Assembly: GCF_039941195.1 (NCBI RefSeq)
Contig: NZ_JBDVFA010000017.1
Location: forward strand, 1-64,000
Length of the DNA stretch: 64,000 nt
DNA from: Aurantibacter_A sp039941195
GTDB lineage: Bacteria; Bacteroidota; Bacteroidia; Flavobacteriales; Flavobacteriaceae
Direction of reading: 5' to 3'
In this document: piece after piece, positions 1-7,793 of the stretch
How the letters are laid out: every line of letters starts with the position of its first letter
Position numbering within the stretch: the first letter of the stretch is position 1
Notes under the pieces: generated by a model
Told to the model about the DNA's origin: nothing
The model's input: the letters and a program-made list of their open reading frames with translations, nothing else
The model's database searches: none
Position numbers and translations under genes: made by a program

Positions 1-636
1 TTTCAAGCCGTAAATAAATTAAAATGGTCGATTCGAAAGAAATTTGACTTAAAAAAAATTAAAATCGGTCATGCAGGAACTTTGGATCCACTTGCTACCG
101 GATTACTTTTAATATGCACTGGAAAATTCACAAAAAAATTAAATGAATTACAAGGTCAAGAAAAAGAATACACAGGTACAATTACCTTAGGTGCCTCTAC
201 CCCATCTTACGACCTGGAAACAGAAGTAGACAAAACTTTTTCGATTGAACACCTTACCAATGAATTGATTGAGGAGGCCGTTCAAAAATTTATTGGTGAA
301 ATAGAGCAAACACCACCGATTTTTTCTGCATTAAAAAAAGATGGAAAACGACTTTATGAGTATGCCAGAGAAGGAATAGCAATAGAAATTAAGAAGCGAA
401 AAGTCACTGTTTCAGAATATGAGATTACAGAAATAAAGCTTCCGCATGTTAAATTTAGAATTGTTTGCAGCAAAGGCACTTATATTCGGTCTTTGGCACA
501 TGATTTGGGGGTAGTACTAAAGTGTGGTGGTCATTTATCTGAATTGCGAAGAACCAAAATAGGGGTCTATCACGTAAATAATGCTCAAGATCCAATCAAT
601 TTTGAGAAAGAATTACTCGGAGAAGATGCCGTATAA
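1..636 (+). CDS. truB: tRNA pseudouridine(55) synthase TruB, 5' end missing
   Basis: Converts U55 of tRNA to pseudouridine in the T-loop. The open frame enters from the left edge with no stop, so the gene is partial; about 211 residues remain. The motif GHAGTLDPLATG (about residues 23-34 of this fragment) contains the catalytic aspartate of TruB. The later segments PPIFSALKKDGKRLYEYAR and CSKGTYIRSLAHDLG are also family landmarks. A TTG at position 82 can be read as a start but falls inside the catalytic motif and is not the real one. The next gene follows in the same direction after 72 bases. Confidence 0.95.
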   Translation, partial: FQAVNKLKWSIRKKFDLKKIKIGHAGTLDPLATGLLLICTGKFTKKLNELQGQEKEYTGTITLGASTPSYDLETEVDKTFSIEHLTNELIEEAVQKFIGEIEQTPPIFSALKKDGKRLYEYAREGIAIEIKKRKVTVSEYEITEIKLPHVKFRIVCSKGTYIRSLAHDLGVVLKCGGHLSELRRTKIGVYHVNNAQDPINFEKELLGEDAV

Positions 637-708
637 CGAAAATATCAGGGAATTTTTCCGTTCATCGAATAATTTAAATAATTTTCTTAAAACGAGGTTA
701 TAGCTCTT

Positions 709-1440
709 ATGAACCTGAACCGCAAACAATTATCATTACTAATAACTGTCTTTTCGATGGGTATAATAATATTGGGGCTATACAATCTAAACTTAGGCAA
801 GGCGGATGCGGAAGAAGACGAGTACATCGTAGAAATGATGTTAGCCGAGGAAGATATTGAAGAATTACTGGAAGAAAAGAAGGCGCTTGAAGATTTAGCT
901 AATGCAGATCCGATAAAAAGCCATTTAGCTTATAACGAAACTGCCAAACCTAGTTACGGTGATCCAGAACCTCTAAAAACATTAGAAGAGTTGATGGCCG
1001 AAAAAGAGGCTTCAACCGATGATCCTTTAGATGGGCCAAATATGGATTCTGAATATGCAGAACGCGTAAAAGAACTTGTTAGAAAAAGAGAAGAAAAGAA
1101 ACAATTGCTAGGTGAAAAAGAGGCTGAGAAGAAAGAATTCACTAATAACTTAGCAAAAAGAAAAACTTCTGTTTCTTACTCCTTGGTAAATAGAAATAAC
1201 TACAGATTACCTCCACCAATTTATACTTGTATTGAAGGTGGAAAAGTAGTAGTTAATATTACAGTTGATGCTTTAGGAAATGTTTCTCATGCAGATTTCA
1301 ATGCGAAAAGCTCAGGAACATCCAATGGTTGTTTAGTTGATAATGCAATTACGTACGCATTAAAAGCCAAATTTAATACTGCCGAGAGAGCAACACAAAA
1401 AGGAACAATTACCTATATTTTTCAGGAAAAAGCACGATAG
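709..1440 (+). CDS. TonB-like membrane-anchored protein, function unknown
   Basis: A 243-residue protein with one N-terminal membrane helix (about residues 9-27), a long acidic and lysine-rich, probably coiled region (about 33-150), and a C-terminal domain of about 75 residues. In that domain, the pattern GGKVVVNITVDALGNV followed by a helix and a final strand resembles the TonB C-terminal fold. The proline-rich spacer typical of TonB is absent. An energy-transducer-like or envelope scaffold role is possible but is inferred from fold resemblance only. It lies downstream of truB and converges with the thioredoxin-like gene, whose stop is directly adjacent. Confidence 0.6.
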   Translation: MNLNRKQLSLLITVFSMGIIILGLYNLNLGKADAEEDEYIVEMMLAEEDIEELLEEKKALEDLANADPIKSHLAYNETAKPSYGDPEPLKTLEELMAEKEASTDDPLDGPNMDSEYAERVKELVRKREEKKQLLGEKEAEKKEFTNNLAKRKTSVSYSLVNRNNYRLPPPIYTCIEGGKVVVNITVDALGNVSHADFNAKSSGTSNGCLVDNAITYALKAKFNTAERATQKGTITYIFQEKAR

Positions 1441-2061
1441 CTAGATTATTTTCAATAAATCGTTAAGTATACTTTGACCTTTATCTTTATTGTACCAAAC
1501 TTGCAATTCCTCTTTAAATTCAGGTAGAATTCCACCATTTACTAATTTGTGATCTTCTACTAGTTTGGTTGCAGCTTTTGATCTTGGTCCCCATTCTCCA
1601 TTAACTTCTTGAGTACTTTCATCAATACTAATTAATTTAGGGATAGACATTCCACCATTAGTTAAAAATCGATTCATTAAATCGACATTCTTATCGCGTA
1701 GAATAATTTTAAGCGTTATGTTCGAGTTCAACTCAGCTATCTTATTTATAACTGGTAAAGCAGGTGAGGCATCGCCACACCAACTTTCGGTTAAAACCAA
1801 CCAAGTTGTTTTAGTATTTGTTTGCTTTATTTCAGCAATAGCTTCTTCATTAAACTTCAAGGTTTTATCCCATCGTTTCATACGTCTATTATTCAATTGC
1901 GTATAATTAGCCAAAGCCTCCGATTGTTCTGGTCCTGTAGACTTACCATCCTCAGCCAACTGCGCCACTAATGCTCTATAATCTTGATATGAAACTGCCT
2001 TTTGGAGGCCCTCTTTAATAAGTACTTCAGTACTTTTCTTGTCGATTTGGGTTTCAGCCAT
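1441..2061 (-). CDS. thioredoxin-family protein with a CGDA active site
   Basis: A 206-residue cytoplasmic protein; no signal peptide is seen. The core TTWLVLTESWCGDASPALP (about residues 84-102) is placed like the thioredoxin WCGPC motif, but the second cysteine is replaced by alanine, so an ordinary dithiol reaction is not possible with this motif. The conserved cis-Pro region appears as GGMSIPKLI. This matches the bacteroidete thioredoxin-like group often written Thioredoxin_9. The substrate is unknown; a one-cysteine thiol or bacillithiol-type role is conceivable. The gene is monocistronic and ends immediately next to the preceding convergent gene. Confidence 0.75.
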   Translation of the reverse strand: MAETQIDKKSTEVLIKEGLQKAVSYQDYRALVAQLAEDGKSTGPEQSEALANYTQLNNRRMKRWDKTLKFNEEAIAEIKQTNTKTTWLVLTESWCGDASPALPVINKIAELNSNITLKIILRDKNVDLMNRFLTNGGMSIPKLISIDESTQEVNGEWGPRSKAATKLVEDHKLVNGGILPEFKEELQVWYNKDKGQSILNDLLKII

Positions 2062-2236
2062 TTTATTAAATTTTAAGCAAAATTAAAATTCAGTTAATCA
2101 TAAAAATATGATTTAAGTCATTATTGGTCGCTTGGACTACTCGAAGCTTACAATTTGGCAAAACGACGTTATTTTTACAATAAAATCCTTCAAAATTATA
2201 TTTTCGATTTGGCTATCTTTATCAAAAATAGCTAAC

Positions 2237-2800
2237 ATGGATAAACATCGATGTGGTTGGTGTCTTGGCGATGATTTATATGAAGATTATCACGATAAAG
2301 AATGGGGTACACCTGTTAAAGACGACGATACACTTTTTGAATTTTTAATTCTAGAAACTTTTCAAGCTGGCTTAAGCTGGATAACCATTCTACGAAAAAG
2401 AGAAAATTTCAGGAAAGCATTTGACCAGTTTGATTATAAGAAAATAGCCCAGTATGATCAATCTAAAAAGGATTCACTTCTACAAGATGCTGGAATCATC
2501 AGAAACAAATTAAAAGTAAACGCGACAGTTACTAATGCCCAGTTATTTATAAAAATACAGGAAGAGTTTGGTAGTTTCAACACTTATATATGGTCGTTTG
2601 TAAATAATACTCCAATTAAAAATAAAGTTACCAACTACAAAGATGCACCGGGTAATACTCCCCTCTCCGATGCCATTAGTAAAGACCTTAAGAAAAGAGG
2701 TTTTAAATTTGTCGGCAGTACGGTAGTCTATGCTTTTATGCAGGCTATAGGAATGATAAATGATCACGAAACAAAATGTTTTAGATATGACGAAGTTTAA
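2237..2800 (+). CDS. tag: DNA-3-methyladenine glycosylase I
   Basis: Base-excision enzyme that removes 3-methyladenine from alkylated DNA. The start was set at the ATG giving MDKHRCGWC; the longer frame would add 35 residues with no family match. The zinc site of Tag is complete: Cys near the N-terminus (RCGWC), His in DYHDKEWG, and His/Cys in NDHETKCFRY at the C-terminus. The segment ETFQAGLSWITILRKRENF is the helix-hairpin-helix entry typical of the family. Length (187 residues) is normal. It is followed by a small secreted protein whose start overlaps this gene by 14 bases, and then alkD, suggesting an alkylation-repair transcript. Confidence 0.95.
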   Translation: MDKHRCGWCLGDDLYEDYHDKEWGTPVKDDDTLFEFLILETFQAGLSWITILRKRENFRKAFDQFDYKKIAQYDQSKKDSLLQDAGIIRNKLKVNATVTNAQLFIKIQEEFGSFNTYIWSFVNNTPIKNKVTNYKDAPGNTPLSDAISKDLKKRGFKFVGSTVVYAFMQAIGMINDHETKCFRYDEV

Positions 2801-3377
2801 AAACATCTTTTTTTTAATTTTTGCAATTGCAATATGCACTAATAGTTTAGCACAAGACAGAATTGAAAGACAGCATCGTATAACAAAATCACAATTCCCT
2901 CTTGAAGCTATTGAAACCTTAACTAATAATAGTACAGGTATAAAGCGATTGAAGTATTATCAAGAAATTGATACAATTCAAAAAACATACACGGCCAAGT
3001 TTAAAAAATCACGTCTTTATTATGAAATGGATTTTGATAATAATGGTGTATTTGAGGCTCTATCCTTTTCAATAAAACAAGTAGACATACCGGAAGATAG
3101 TTTTCAAAAAATATCCAATTACTTGGAACAGAATTTCGAAAACATTAAGGTTCGAAAAATGCTGCAATTATATTCCAGTAATTCTGAGCAAAATATTGAA
3201 AAAACAATTAAAAATGCCTTTCAAAATTTAATGGTACCCGATATGAATTATAAATTATTAGTTCGTGGTAAATTGAATAAAAGAAAAACTGACATTGAAG
3301 TTTTGTTTGATGCAAGTGGTGACTTTATTAGTCAAAAAGAATTGCTACCTCCTAATTATGACCGTGTACTATATTAA
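2787..3377 (+). CDS. small secreted protein, possibly PepSY-like
   Basis: About 196 residues starting at MTKFKNIFF, chosen because the next residues form a clear signal peptide ending near NSLAQ. An upstream ATG in frame would put nine residues before it. The mature part has the sequence pattern of PepSY/BLIP-like domains common in Bacteroidetes, with a short helix followed by strands such as LYYEMDFDNNGVFEALSF, perhaps in two copies. Predicted to be periplasmic or exported. It sits between tag and alkD, overlapping tag and only 2 bases before alkD, so it is probably translated from the same message. I do not recognise a specific function. Confidence 0.55.
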   Translation: MTKFKNIFFLIFAIAICTNSLAQDRIERQHRITKSQFPLEAIETLTNNSTGIKRLKYYQEIDTIQKTYTAKFKKSRLYYEMDFDNNGVFEALSFSIKQVDIPEDSFQKISNYLEQNFENIKVRKMLQLYSSNSEQNIEKTIKNAFQNLMVPDMNYKLLVRGKLNKRKTDIEVLFDASGDFISQKELLPPNYDRVLY

Positions 3378-3379
3378 TT

Positions 3380-4051
3380 ATGGATTACGATTATGTAAAT
3401 GCCTTATCACAAGAATTTGAGGCGGTTGGCAATCCAGAAATTGCTGCAGTTCAAAAAGCATACTTACGTAATCAGTTCGATTTTTTTGGTATGAAAAGTC
3501 CAGTTCGTAGAGCAACACAAAAGCCTTTTTTAGTAAAACAATTTTTGCCCGCTAAAGAAAGTTTGGCAGAATTAGTGAAAACATTATGGATAAAGCCACA
3601 AAGAGAATTTCATTATTTCGCACAAGAATTAACACATAAATACACTAGACAATTAGAGCTAGCCGATATTGTTTTATTTGAATTTATGGTCATCAATAAC
3701 TCTTGGTGGGACACTGTAGATTTTATTGCTACTAATCTTATTTCCAATTATTTCCGGAAATTTCCGGACCAACGAGATGCGATTACTAAAAAATGGATGG
3801 CTTCAGAAAATATTTGGTTACAAAGATGCTGCCTACTATTTCAATTAAAGTGGAAAGACAAATTGGATACCCAATATTTAGAAAAAACTATTCATTCCCT
3901 TTTAGGTTCCAATGAGTTTTTTATCAATAAAGCTATTGGTTGGATTCTTCGCCAATACAGTAGAACAAATCCAAATTGGGTTATCGATTTTGTTTCCAAA
4001 AACAATCTCCATTCGCTAAGTAAAAGGGAGGCCCTGAGGTTAATTGTTTAA
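3380..4051 (+). CDS. alkD: DNA alkylation repair protein of the AlkD family
   Basis: A 223-residue HEAT-like repeat glycosylase that excises bulky or cationic alkyl bases such as 3- and 7-alkylpurines. Family marks are MKSPVRRATQKPFL near the N-terminus, NNSWWDTVD (about residues 110-118), which holds the Trp and Asp of the active site, and NKAIGWILRQYSR near the C-terminus with the third conserved Trp. It follows the secreted protein by 2 bases and tag by less than 600, so two alkyl-base glycosylases of different folds are probably co-expressed. Its 3' end overlaps the convergent lycopene cyclase gene by 12 bases. Confidence 0.9.
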   Translation: MDYDYVNALSQEFEAVGNPEIAAVQKAYLRNQFDFFGMKSPVRRATQKPFLVKQFLPAKESLAELVKTLWIKPQREFHYFAQELTHKYTRQLELADIVLFEFMVINNSWWDTVDFIATNLISNYFRKFPDQRDAITKKWMASENIWLQRCCLLFQLKWKDKLDTQYLEKTIHSLLGSNEFFINKAIGWILRQYSRTNPNWVIDFVSKNNLHSLSKREALRLIV

Positions 4052-4729
4052 AAATTTCGACTTAAAAAATTCATACAAATCGATATTTAAAAAGATTAAT
4101 AACATACCATAAAAAATATCTTCAACAGGAATCGTAAATAAACGAATACCCAAATTCTCAGCATCATTATACCAAACTATAGGTGATTCTAAAAAACTAC
4201 CCGTTAAAATACCGTTACTAACAAAGAAAAATGGCAAAACAATTAAATAGGATAAGTATTGATAGGATAAGTCTCTCTTTCTAATTACCTGAAAAATTAA
4301 ATACACAGCCGTTATTAGGGAAGTTATACTTGTGTACCATTTATCTAAAGACATTATGCCAACGAGTAGTAAAATTAGAATAAAGAGTATAGAAATTATT
4401 TTTTGAAATGTGACCAAAGGATTATTCTGTACCAAATATTTCAAAGAAAAATAGGTAAAAACACAAGCATATGGTATACTAACAAAAAATAGGACCTCTT
4501 CAATTGGTAAGTTAAAAATATTTAGTCCGATTACATAATCTGGATTAAAGCCCCAAATTCCATTTAGTGTAAAATCAGCATCCCAAACCAAAAAGAAAAA
4601 TCCAACAATAATATTTGCCAAAAAAAATGGCTTCCATTCCTTATAAAAAGCATGTTTAGGATAAAAACTTGCTATAAAAGGAATAGAAATACAACACAAA
4701 TCTATTATTAAGTACGTGTAAGATTGCAT
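4040..4729 (-). CDS. crtY: lycopene cyclase, fused CrtYc/CrtYd type
   Basis: Membrane enzyme that cyclises both ends of lycopene to give beta-carotene. About 229 residues, almost entirely hydrophobic with six to seven predicted membrane helices. The two halves of the heterodimeric actinobacterial cyclase are fused: each half has its signature, NLPIEEVLFF in the first and IPVEDIFYG in the second. I chose the ATG at 4729, two bases after the crtZ stop; a TTG two codons earlier would overlap crtZ. It is the last gene of the crtI-crtB-crtZ-cyclase operon. The symbol is given by function; this is not the plant-like CrtY fold. Confidence 0.88.
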   Translation of the reverse strand: MQSYTYLIIDLCCISIPFIASFYPKHAFYKEWKPFFLANIIVGFFFLVWDADFTLNGIWGFNPDYVIGLNIFNLPIEEVLFFVSIPYACVFTYFSLKYLVQNNPLVTFQKIISILFILILLLVGIMSLDKWYTSITSLITAVYLIFQVIRKRDLSYQYLSYLIVLPFFFVSNGILTGSFLESPIVWYNDAENLGIRLFTIPVEDIFYGMLLIFLNIDLYEFFKSKFLNN

Positions 4730-4731
4730 TT

Positions 4732-5187
4732 TCAAAGAAACTGTTTAAAATATTTCATTGGCACATATAACATACCAAAGCATTCGCCATCTTCTTTACC
4801 CAAGTGTTTATGATGTACTTTATGCGCTTTTCGTAAGGCTTTTAAATACGGACTTTTTATATTATCGAACCAGCTAAACCTTCTGTGTATAATTACATCA
4901 TGAACTAAAAAATAACTGAGGCCATATAGAAAAACTCCTAATCCTATAAAAAACAAATAATTAAAGCTTGGATAAGTGCCAAAATAAAAAAGTAGAATAC
5001 TTGGTATAGCTCCAATGACAAAAAAAGTATCGTTTTTTTCAAAAACACCTTGATATTTTGGTTGGTGATGATCCTCATGTAGTACCCACAAAAATCCATG
5101 CATTACATATTTATGCGTGCACCAAGTCACCACTTCCATTAGTATGAATACAACTACAGTTAAAGATATGTAACTCAAAACAACCAT
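4732..5187 (-). CDS. crtZ: beta-carotene hydroxylase
   Basis: Di-iron membrane hydroxylase that adds 3-hydroxyl groups to beta-carotene rings, giving zeaxanthin. The 151-residue protein has the expected histidine boxes: HKYVMHG, HEDHH, HDVIIHRR and HKVHHKH, separated by hydrophobic helices. It lies 28 bases after crtB and just before the lycopene cyclase gene, so the operon can account for the path from phytoene to zeaxanthin. No ketolase is seen nearby, so zeaxanthin is the expected end product from this locus alone. Confidence 0.93.
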   Translation of the reverse strand: MVVLSYISLTVVVFILMEVVTWCTHKYVMHGFLWVLHEDHHQPKYQGVFEKNDTFFVIGAIPSILLFYFGTYPSFNYLFFIGLGVFLYGLSYFLVHDVIIHRRFSWFDNIKSPYLKALRKAHKVHHKHLGKEDGECFGMLYVPMKYFKQFL

Positions 5188-5215
5188 TAAAACAGCCCTT
5201 TAAATAAATTTATAC

Positions 5216-6052
5216 TTAAATAACATTTAATCTATAACGAACTACAGCCTTGGTCAATAATACCAACTTTAAAGAATTAGAAATACGAATACGACCATTC
5301 ATAATCTTATTACAATCAGCTCTTTTTATCTTTTGTAACAAACGCAAGTAATACCTATACGCCAAATACACCCCTAATTTACCTTCTAGAGGAAGCAAGA
5401 CTATACCTTTATAAGCTTCGGCAAAATCACTTTCTATATCTAAAAGAATTTCTGCTTTAGATTGTTCTGTTAACTCTCCATTTACCAAATTAGGAAAGTA
5501 TGAGCGACCTAAATCTTCATTGTCTTGTCTAATATCACGTAAGAAATTAACCTTTTGAAAAGCAGAGCCCAAACGCATAGCATACCCTTTTAGTTCATTA
5601 TATTTCTTCTCATCATTATTTACAAACACTCTCAGGCACATTAAGCCTACCACATCTGCAGAACCATAAATATAATTCTCATATTCTTCTTTAGAGGTAT
5701 ATTCTTTTTTGTCTAAGTCCATTCGCATTCGATCCATAAAATCTTGAACATAAACCTTTAAATCGTATTTATGTACAATTTCTTGAAAGGCATTTAAAAT
5801 AGGATTCAGACTTATTTTACGTTCAACAGCTTTATAATAATCTTGCTCAAATTCATCAAACAGAGTTTTTTGTTGATAATCGTGGAAGGTATCTACAATT
5901 TCATCGGCATATCTTACAAAACCATATATAGCGTAAATGGCGGGTCTAATTTTAGGCGAGAATAGTTTAATCCCCATTGAAAATGAAGTACTATATGTCT
6001 TAGTCACTAACTTACTACAATCATAACTCGAAGTATCAAACAGTTTTTTCAT
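5216..6052 (-). CDS. crtB: phytoene synthase
   Basis: Condenses two geranylgeranyl diphosphates to phytoene, the first committed step of the pathway. The 278-residue protein carries both aspartate-rich motifs of the squalene/phytoene synthase family: YADEIVDTF (about residues 49-57) and LRDIRQDNEDLGRSYFP (about 171-187). The start ATG overlaps the crtI stop in an ATGA arrangement, which points to translational coupling. Confidence 0.94.
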   Translation of the reverse strand: MKKLFDTSSYDCSKLVTKTYSTSFSMGIKLFSPKIRPAIYAIYGFVRYADEIVDTFHDYQQKTLFDEFEQDYYKAVERKISLNPILNAFQEIVHKYDLKVYVQDFMDRMRMDLDKKEYTSKEEYENYIYGSADVVGLMCLRVFVNNDEKKYNELKGYAMRLGSAFQKVNFLRDIRQDNEDLGRSYFPNLVNGELTEQSKAEILLDIESDFAEAYKGIVLLPLEGKLGVYLAYRYYLRLLQKIKRADCNKIMNGRIRISNSLKLVLLTKAVVRYRLNVI

Positions 6053-7515
6053 AGTTCATTTTGCTTTATAATCAGATCACTCACAAGTTTACCGGAAATT
6101 AATGCTGGCGGAACTCCAGGCCCTGGAACGGTTAATTGGCCTGTGAAAAACAAATTTTCAACTTTCTTACTTTGCAATTTTGGCCTTAAAAATGCAGTTT
6201 GTGAAAGTGTATTTGCCATTCCATAGGCATTACCCTTATAGGAATTATAATCTTCAATAAAATCGTTAACACAGAAAGATTCACAGAACAAAATATTGTC
6301 AAAAATCTGTTGATTAGTTCGTTGTTGAAACCGCGCCATTATTAAATCGAGATACTGCGCTCTAAGTTGCTCATTATCATCTAATCCGGGTGCAATGGGC
6401 ACCAAGAAAAATCCTGCCTCACAACCTTCAGGAGCCATGGTGACATCAGTTACCGATGGAAAATTAGCATAAAAAAGTGGATCGGATGGCCATTGAGGGT
6501 TATCATAAATTTCTTTTGCATGATTTTCAAAATCAGTATCAAAAAATAAATTGTGATGTTCTATATTTTTAAGTTTGGTATTGAAACCAATATAAAAAAG
6601 CAATGATGACGGAGCAAAAGTCTTTTTAGACCAATAGTCTTCTTTGTACTGTCTATATTGAGTATCTAATAATGTTTCGGAATGGTGATAGTCCGCACCA
6701 CTTATTACGTAATCACTTTTAAAAATTGCACCATTACTTTCAATTCCGATAGCATGACTATCCGCTGCAATTATTTTATTTACTTCGTGGTCTGTAAATA
6801 ATGTCACACCTAATTCAATCGCAAGACTTGTCATTGCTTTCACCACCTCATACATTCCACCCTGCGGATGCCAAGTACCAAGACCAAAATCAGCATAATT
6901 CATAAAACTGTAGAATGATGGAGTATTGTTTGGTTTGGCACCTAAGAAAAGTACAGGAAATTCTAAAGTTGAAACTAATTTCGGATTTTTAAACTTTTTT
7001 CTAACAACACCGCTTATAGTTTTAAAAAATTGATCAACTTTTAATATAGTGTCTTTGGTAACCAATTCAAAAGGGGAAATTCCCGGCTTTAGAACGACTT
7101 TATTAATAGCAATACTATAATTCTCTTGTGCCTCTGAAATAAATTGTCTTAGGTATTTTGAGCTTCCAGTCTCAATACGCTCGAATTCTAAACATATTTT
7201 ATCAATTGAATCTCCAATTGTAATTACGTCATCAGCAAAAAATATTTGATAAGCTGGACTTAATTTATCTAAGGCGTAATAATCAGAAGTTTTCTTGTCG
7301 AAATGAGCGAAAAATTTGTCGAATATATCAGGCATCCAATACCAACTTGGACCCATATCAAAAGTGAAACCTTGTTTCTTTAATTGTCGCGCACGTCCAC
7401 CTACCGAACTATTTTTTTCAAAAACAGCAACATCATACCCAGCTTTTGCCAAATAGCAACTCGCAGATAATGAGGAAAATCCCGAACCAATAACTATTAC
7501 TTTTTTCATAATCAT
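6049..7515 (-). CDS. crtI: phytoene desaturase (lycopene-forming)
   Basis: FAD-dependent enzyme that desaturates phytoene to lycopene. The N-terminus has the dinucleotide-binding motif GSGFSSLSASCYLAKAGYDV and the family's GGRAR turn. The C-terminus ends with FTGQLTVPGPGVPPALISGK, the classic carotenoid oxidoreductase signature. Two ATGs, at 7515 and 7509, are both possible starts; the first is used here. Length (488 residues) is normal. This is the first gene of the crt operon. Its promoter lies in the 278-base divergent region shared with the B12-binding MerR regulator, which carries TTAGACAA boxes. Confidence 0.94.
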   Translation of the reverse strand: MIMKKVIVIGSGFSSLSASCYLAKAGYDVAVFEKNSSVGGRARQLKKQGFTFDMGPSWYWMPDIFDKFFAHFDKKTSDYYALDKLSPAYQIFFADDVITIGDSIDKICLEFERIETGSSKYLRQFISEAQENYSIAINKVVLKPGISPFELVTKDTILKVDQFFKTISGVVRKKFKNPKLVSTLEFPVLFLGAKPNNTPSFYSFMNYADFGLGTWHPQGGMYEVVKAMTSLAIELGVTLFTDHEVNKIIAADSHAIGIESNGAIFKSDYVISGADYHHSETLLDTQYRQYKEDYWSKKTFAPSSLLFYIGFNTKLKNIEHHNLFFDTDFENHAKEIYDNPQWPSDPLFYANFPSVTDVTMAPEGCEAGFFLVPIAPGLDDNEQLRAQYLDLIMARFQQRTNQQIFDNILFCESFCVNDFIEDYNSYKGNAYGMANTLSQTAFLRPKLQSKKVENLFFTGQLTVPGPGVPPALISGKLVSDLIIKQNEL

Positions 7516-7654
7516 TTGAAATAAAAATAATTAGAAGTATGAAAAACACCTAAATTAAAAACATACTTAGAATTCGATATTAATAACACAATGTACTTTT
7601 GCTTTACTCTAATCACTAACACAATTAATATTGTCCAGTGTTTAACCGAATCAG

Positions 7655-7664
7655 TTAGACAAAT
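7655..7664 (+). promoter_or_regulatory. TTAGACAAAT half-site overlapping the crtI -7 box
   Basis: Third copy of the box found in the perfect inverted repeat to its right. It overlaps the minus-strand TATATTTG (7660-7667), the best -7 element for crtI. A bound repressor here would block crt transcription. Confidence 0.5.
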
Positions 7665-7678
7665 ATAAACGATATTTT

Positions 7679-7719
7679 AATTTTGTCTAATAATATATGT
7701 AATTTATTTAGACAAAATT
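7679..7719. promoter_or_regulatory. perfect 12-bp inverted repeat, probable MerR/CarH operator
   Basis: AATTTTGTCTAA (7679-7690) and TTAGACAAAATT (7708-7719) are exact reverse complements separated by 17 bases. The left arm lies in the -33 region expected for crtI. The right arm ends directly before the plus-strand TACCTTTG box of the regulator gene. Control of both genes by the MerR protein, including its own, is inferred from position. Confidence 0.65.
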
Positions 7720-7720
7720 G

Positions 7721-7728
7721 TACCTTTG
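7721..7728 (+). promoter_or_regulatory. -7 box of the MerR/CarH-like gene
   Basis: TACCTTTG fits the Bacteroidetes TAnnTTTG consensus exactly. No good TTG is found at the usual -33 distance, so the promoter may be weak or need an activator. Confidence 0.45.
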
Positions 7729-7793
7729 ATAAAAATAAAGACCTAAATTTTACAGGTTTAGATCATAATTCTTTTTTAAAATTATAATTATTT

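Larger units (their letters stand above)
7516..7793. promoter_or_regulatory. divergent control region of crt operon and MerR regulator
   Basis: This intergenic stretch separates crtI from the divergent regulator. It holds three copies of TTAGACAA or its complement, and one -7 box of the Bacteroidetes type for each direction: TATATTTG on the minus strand at 7660-7667 and TACCTTTG on the plus strand at 7721-7728. The boxes overlap or abut both promoters. The part nearest crtI (7516-7620) shows nothing else recognisable. Confidence 0.7.

Noticed and set aside
2132..2236. 35-residue N-terminal extension of Tag
   Set aside because: The added residues are unrelated to the family, while the ATG at 2237 gives the exact normal N-terminus with the zinc cysteine.
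3753..3768. 16-bp perfect palindrome TCCGGAAATTTCCGGA
   Set aside because: Lies inside the alkD coding frame (FRKFPD region) with no second copy nearby; most likely chance from codon sequence.
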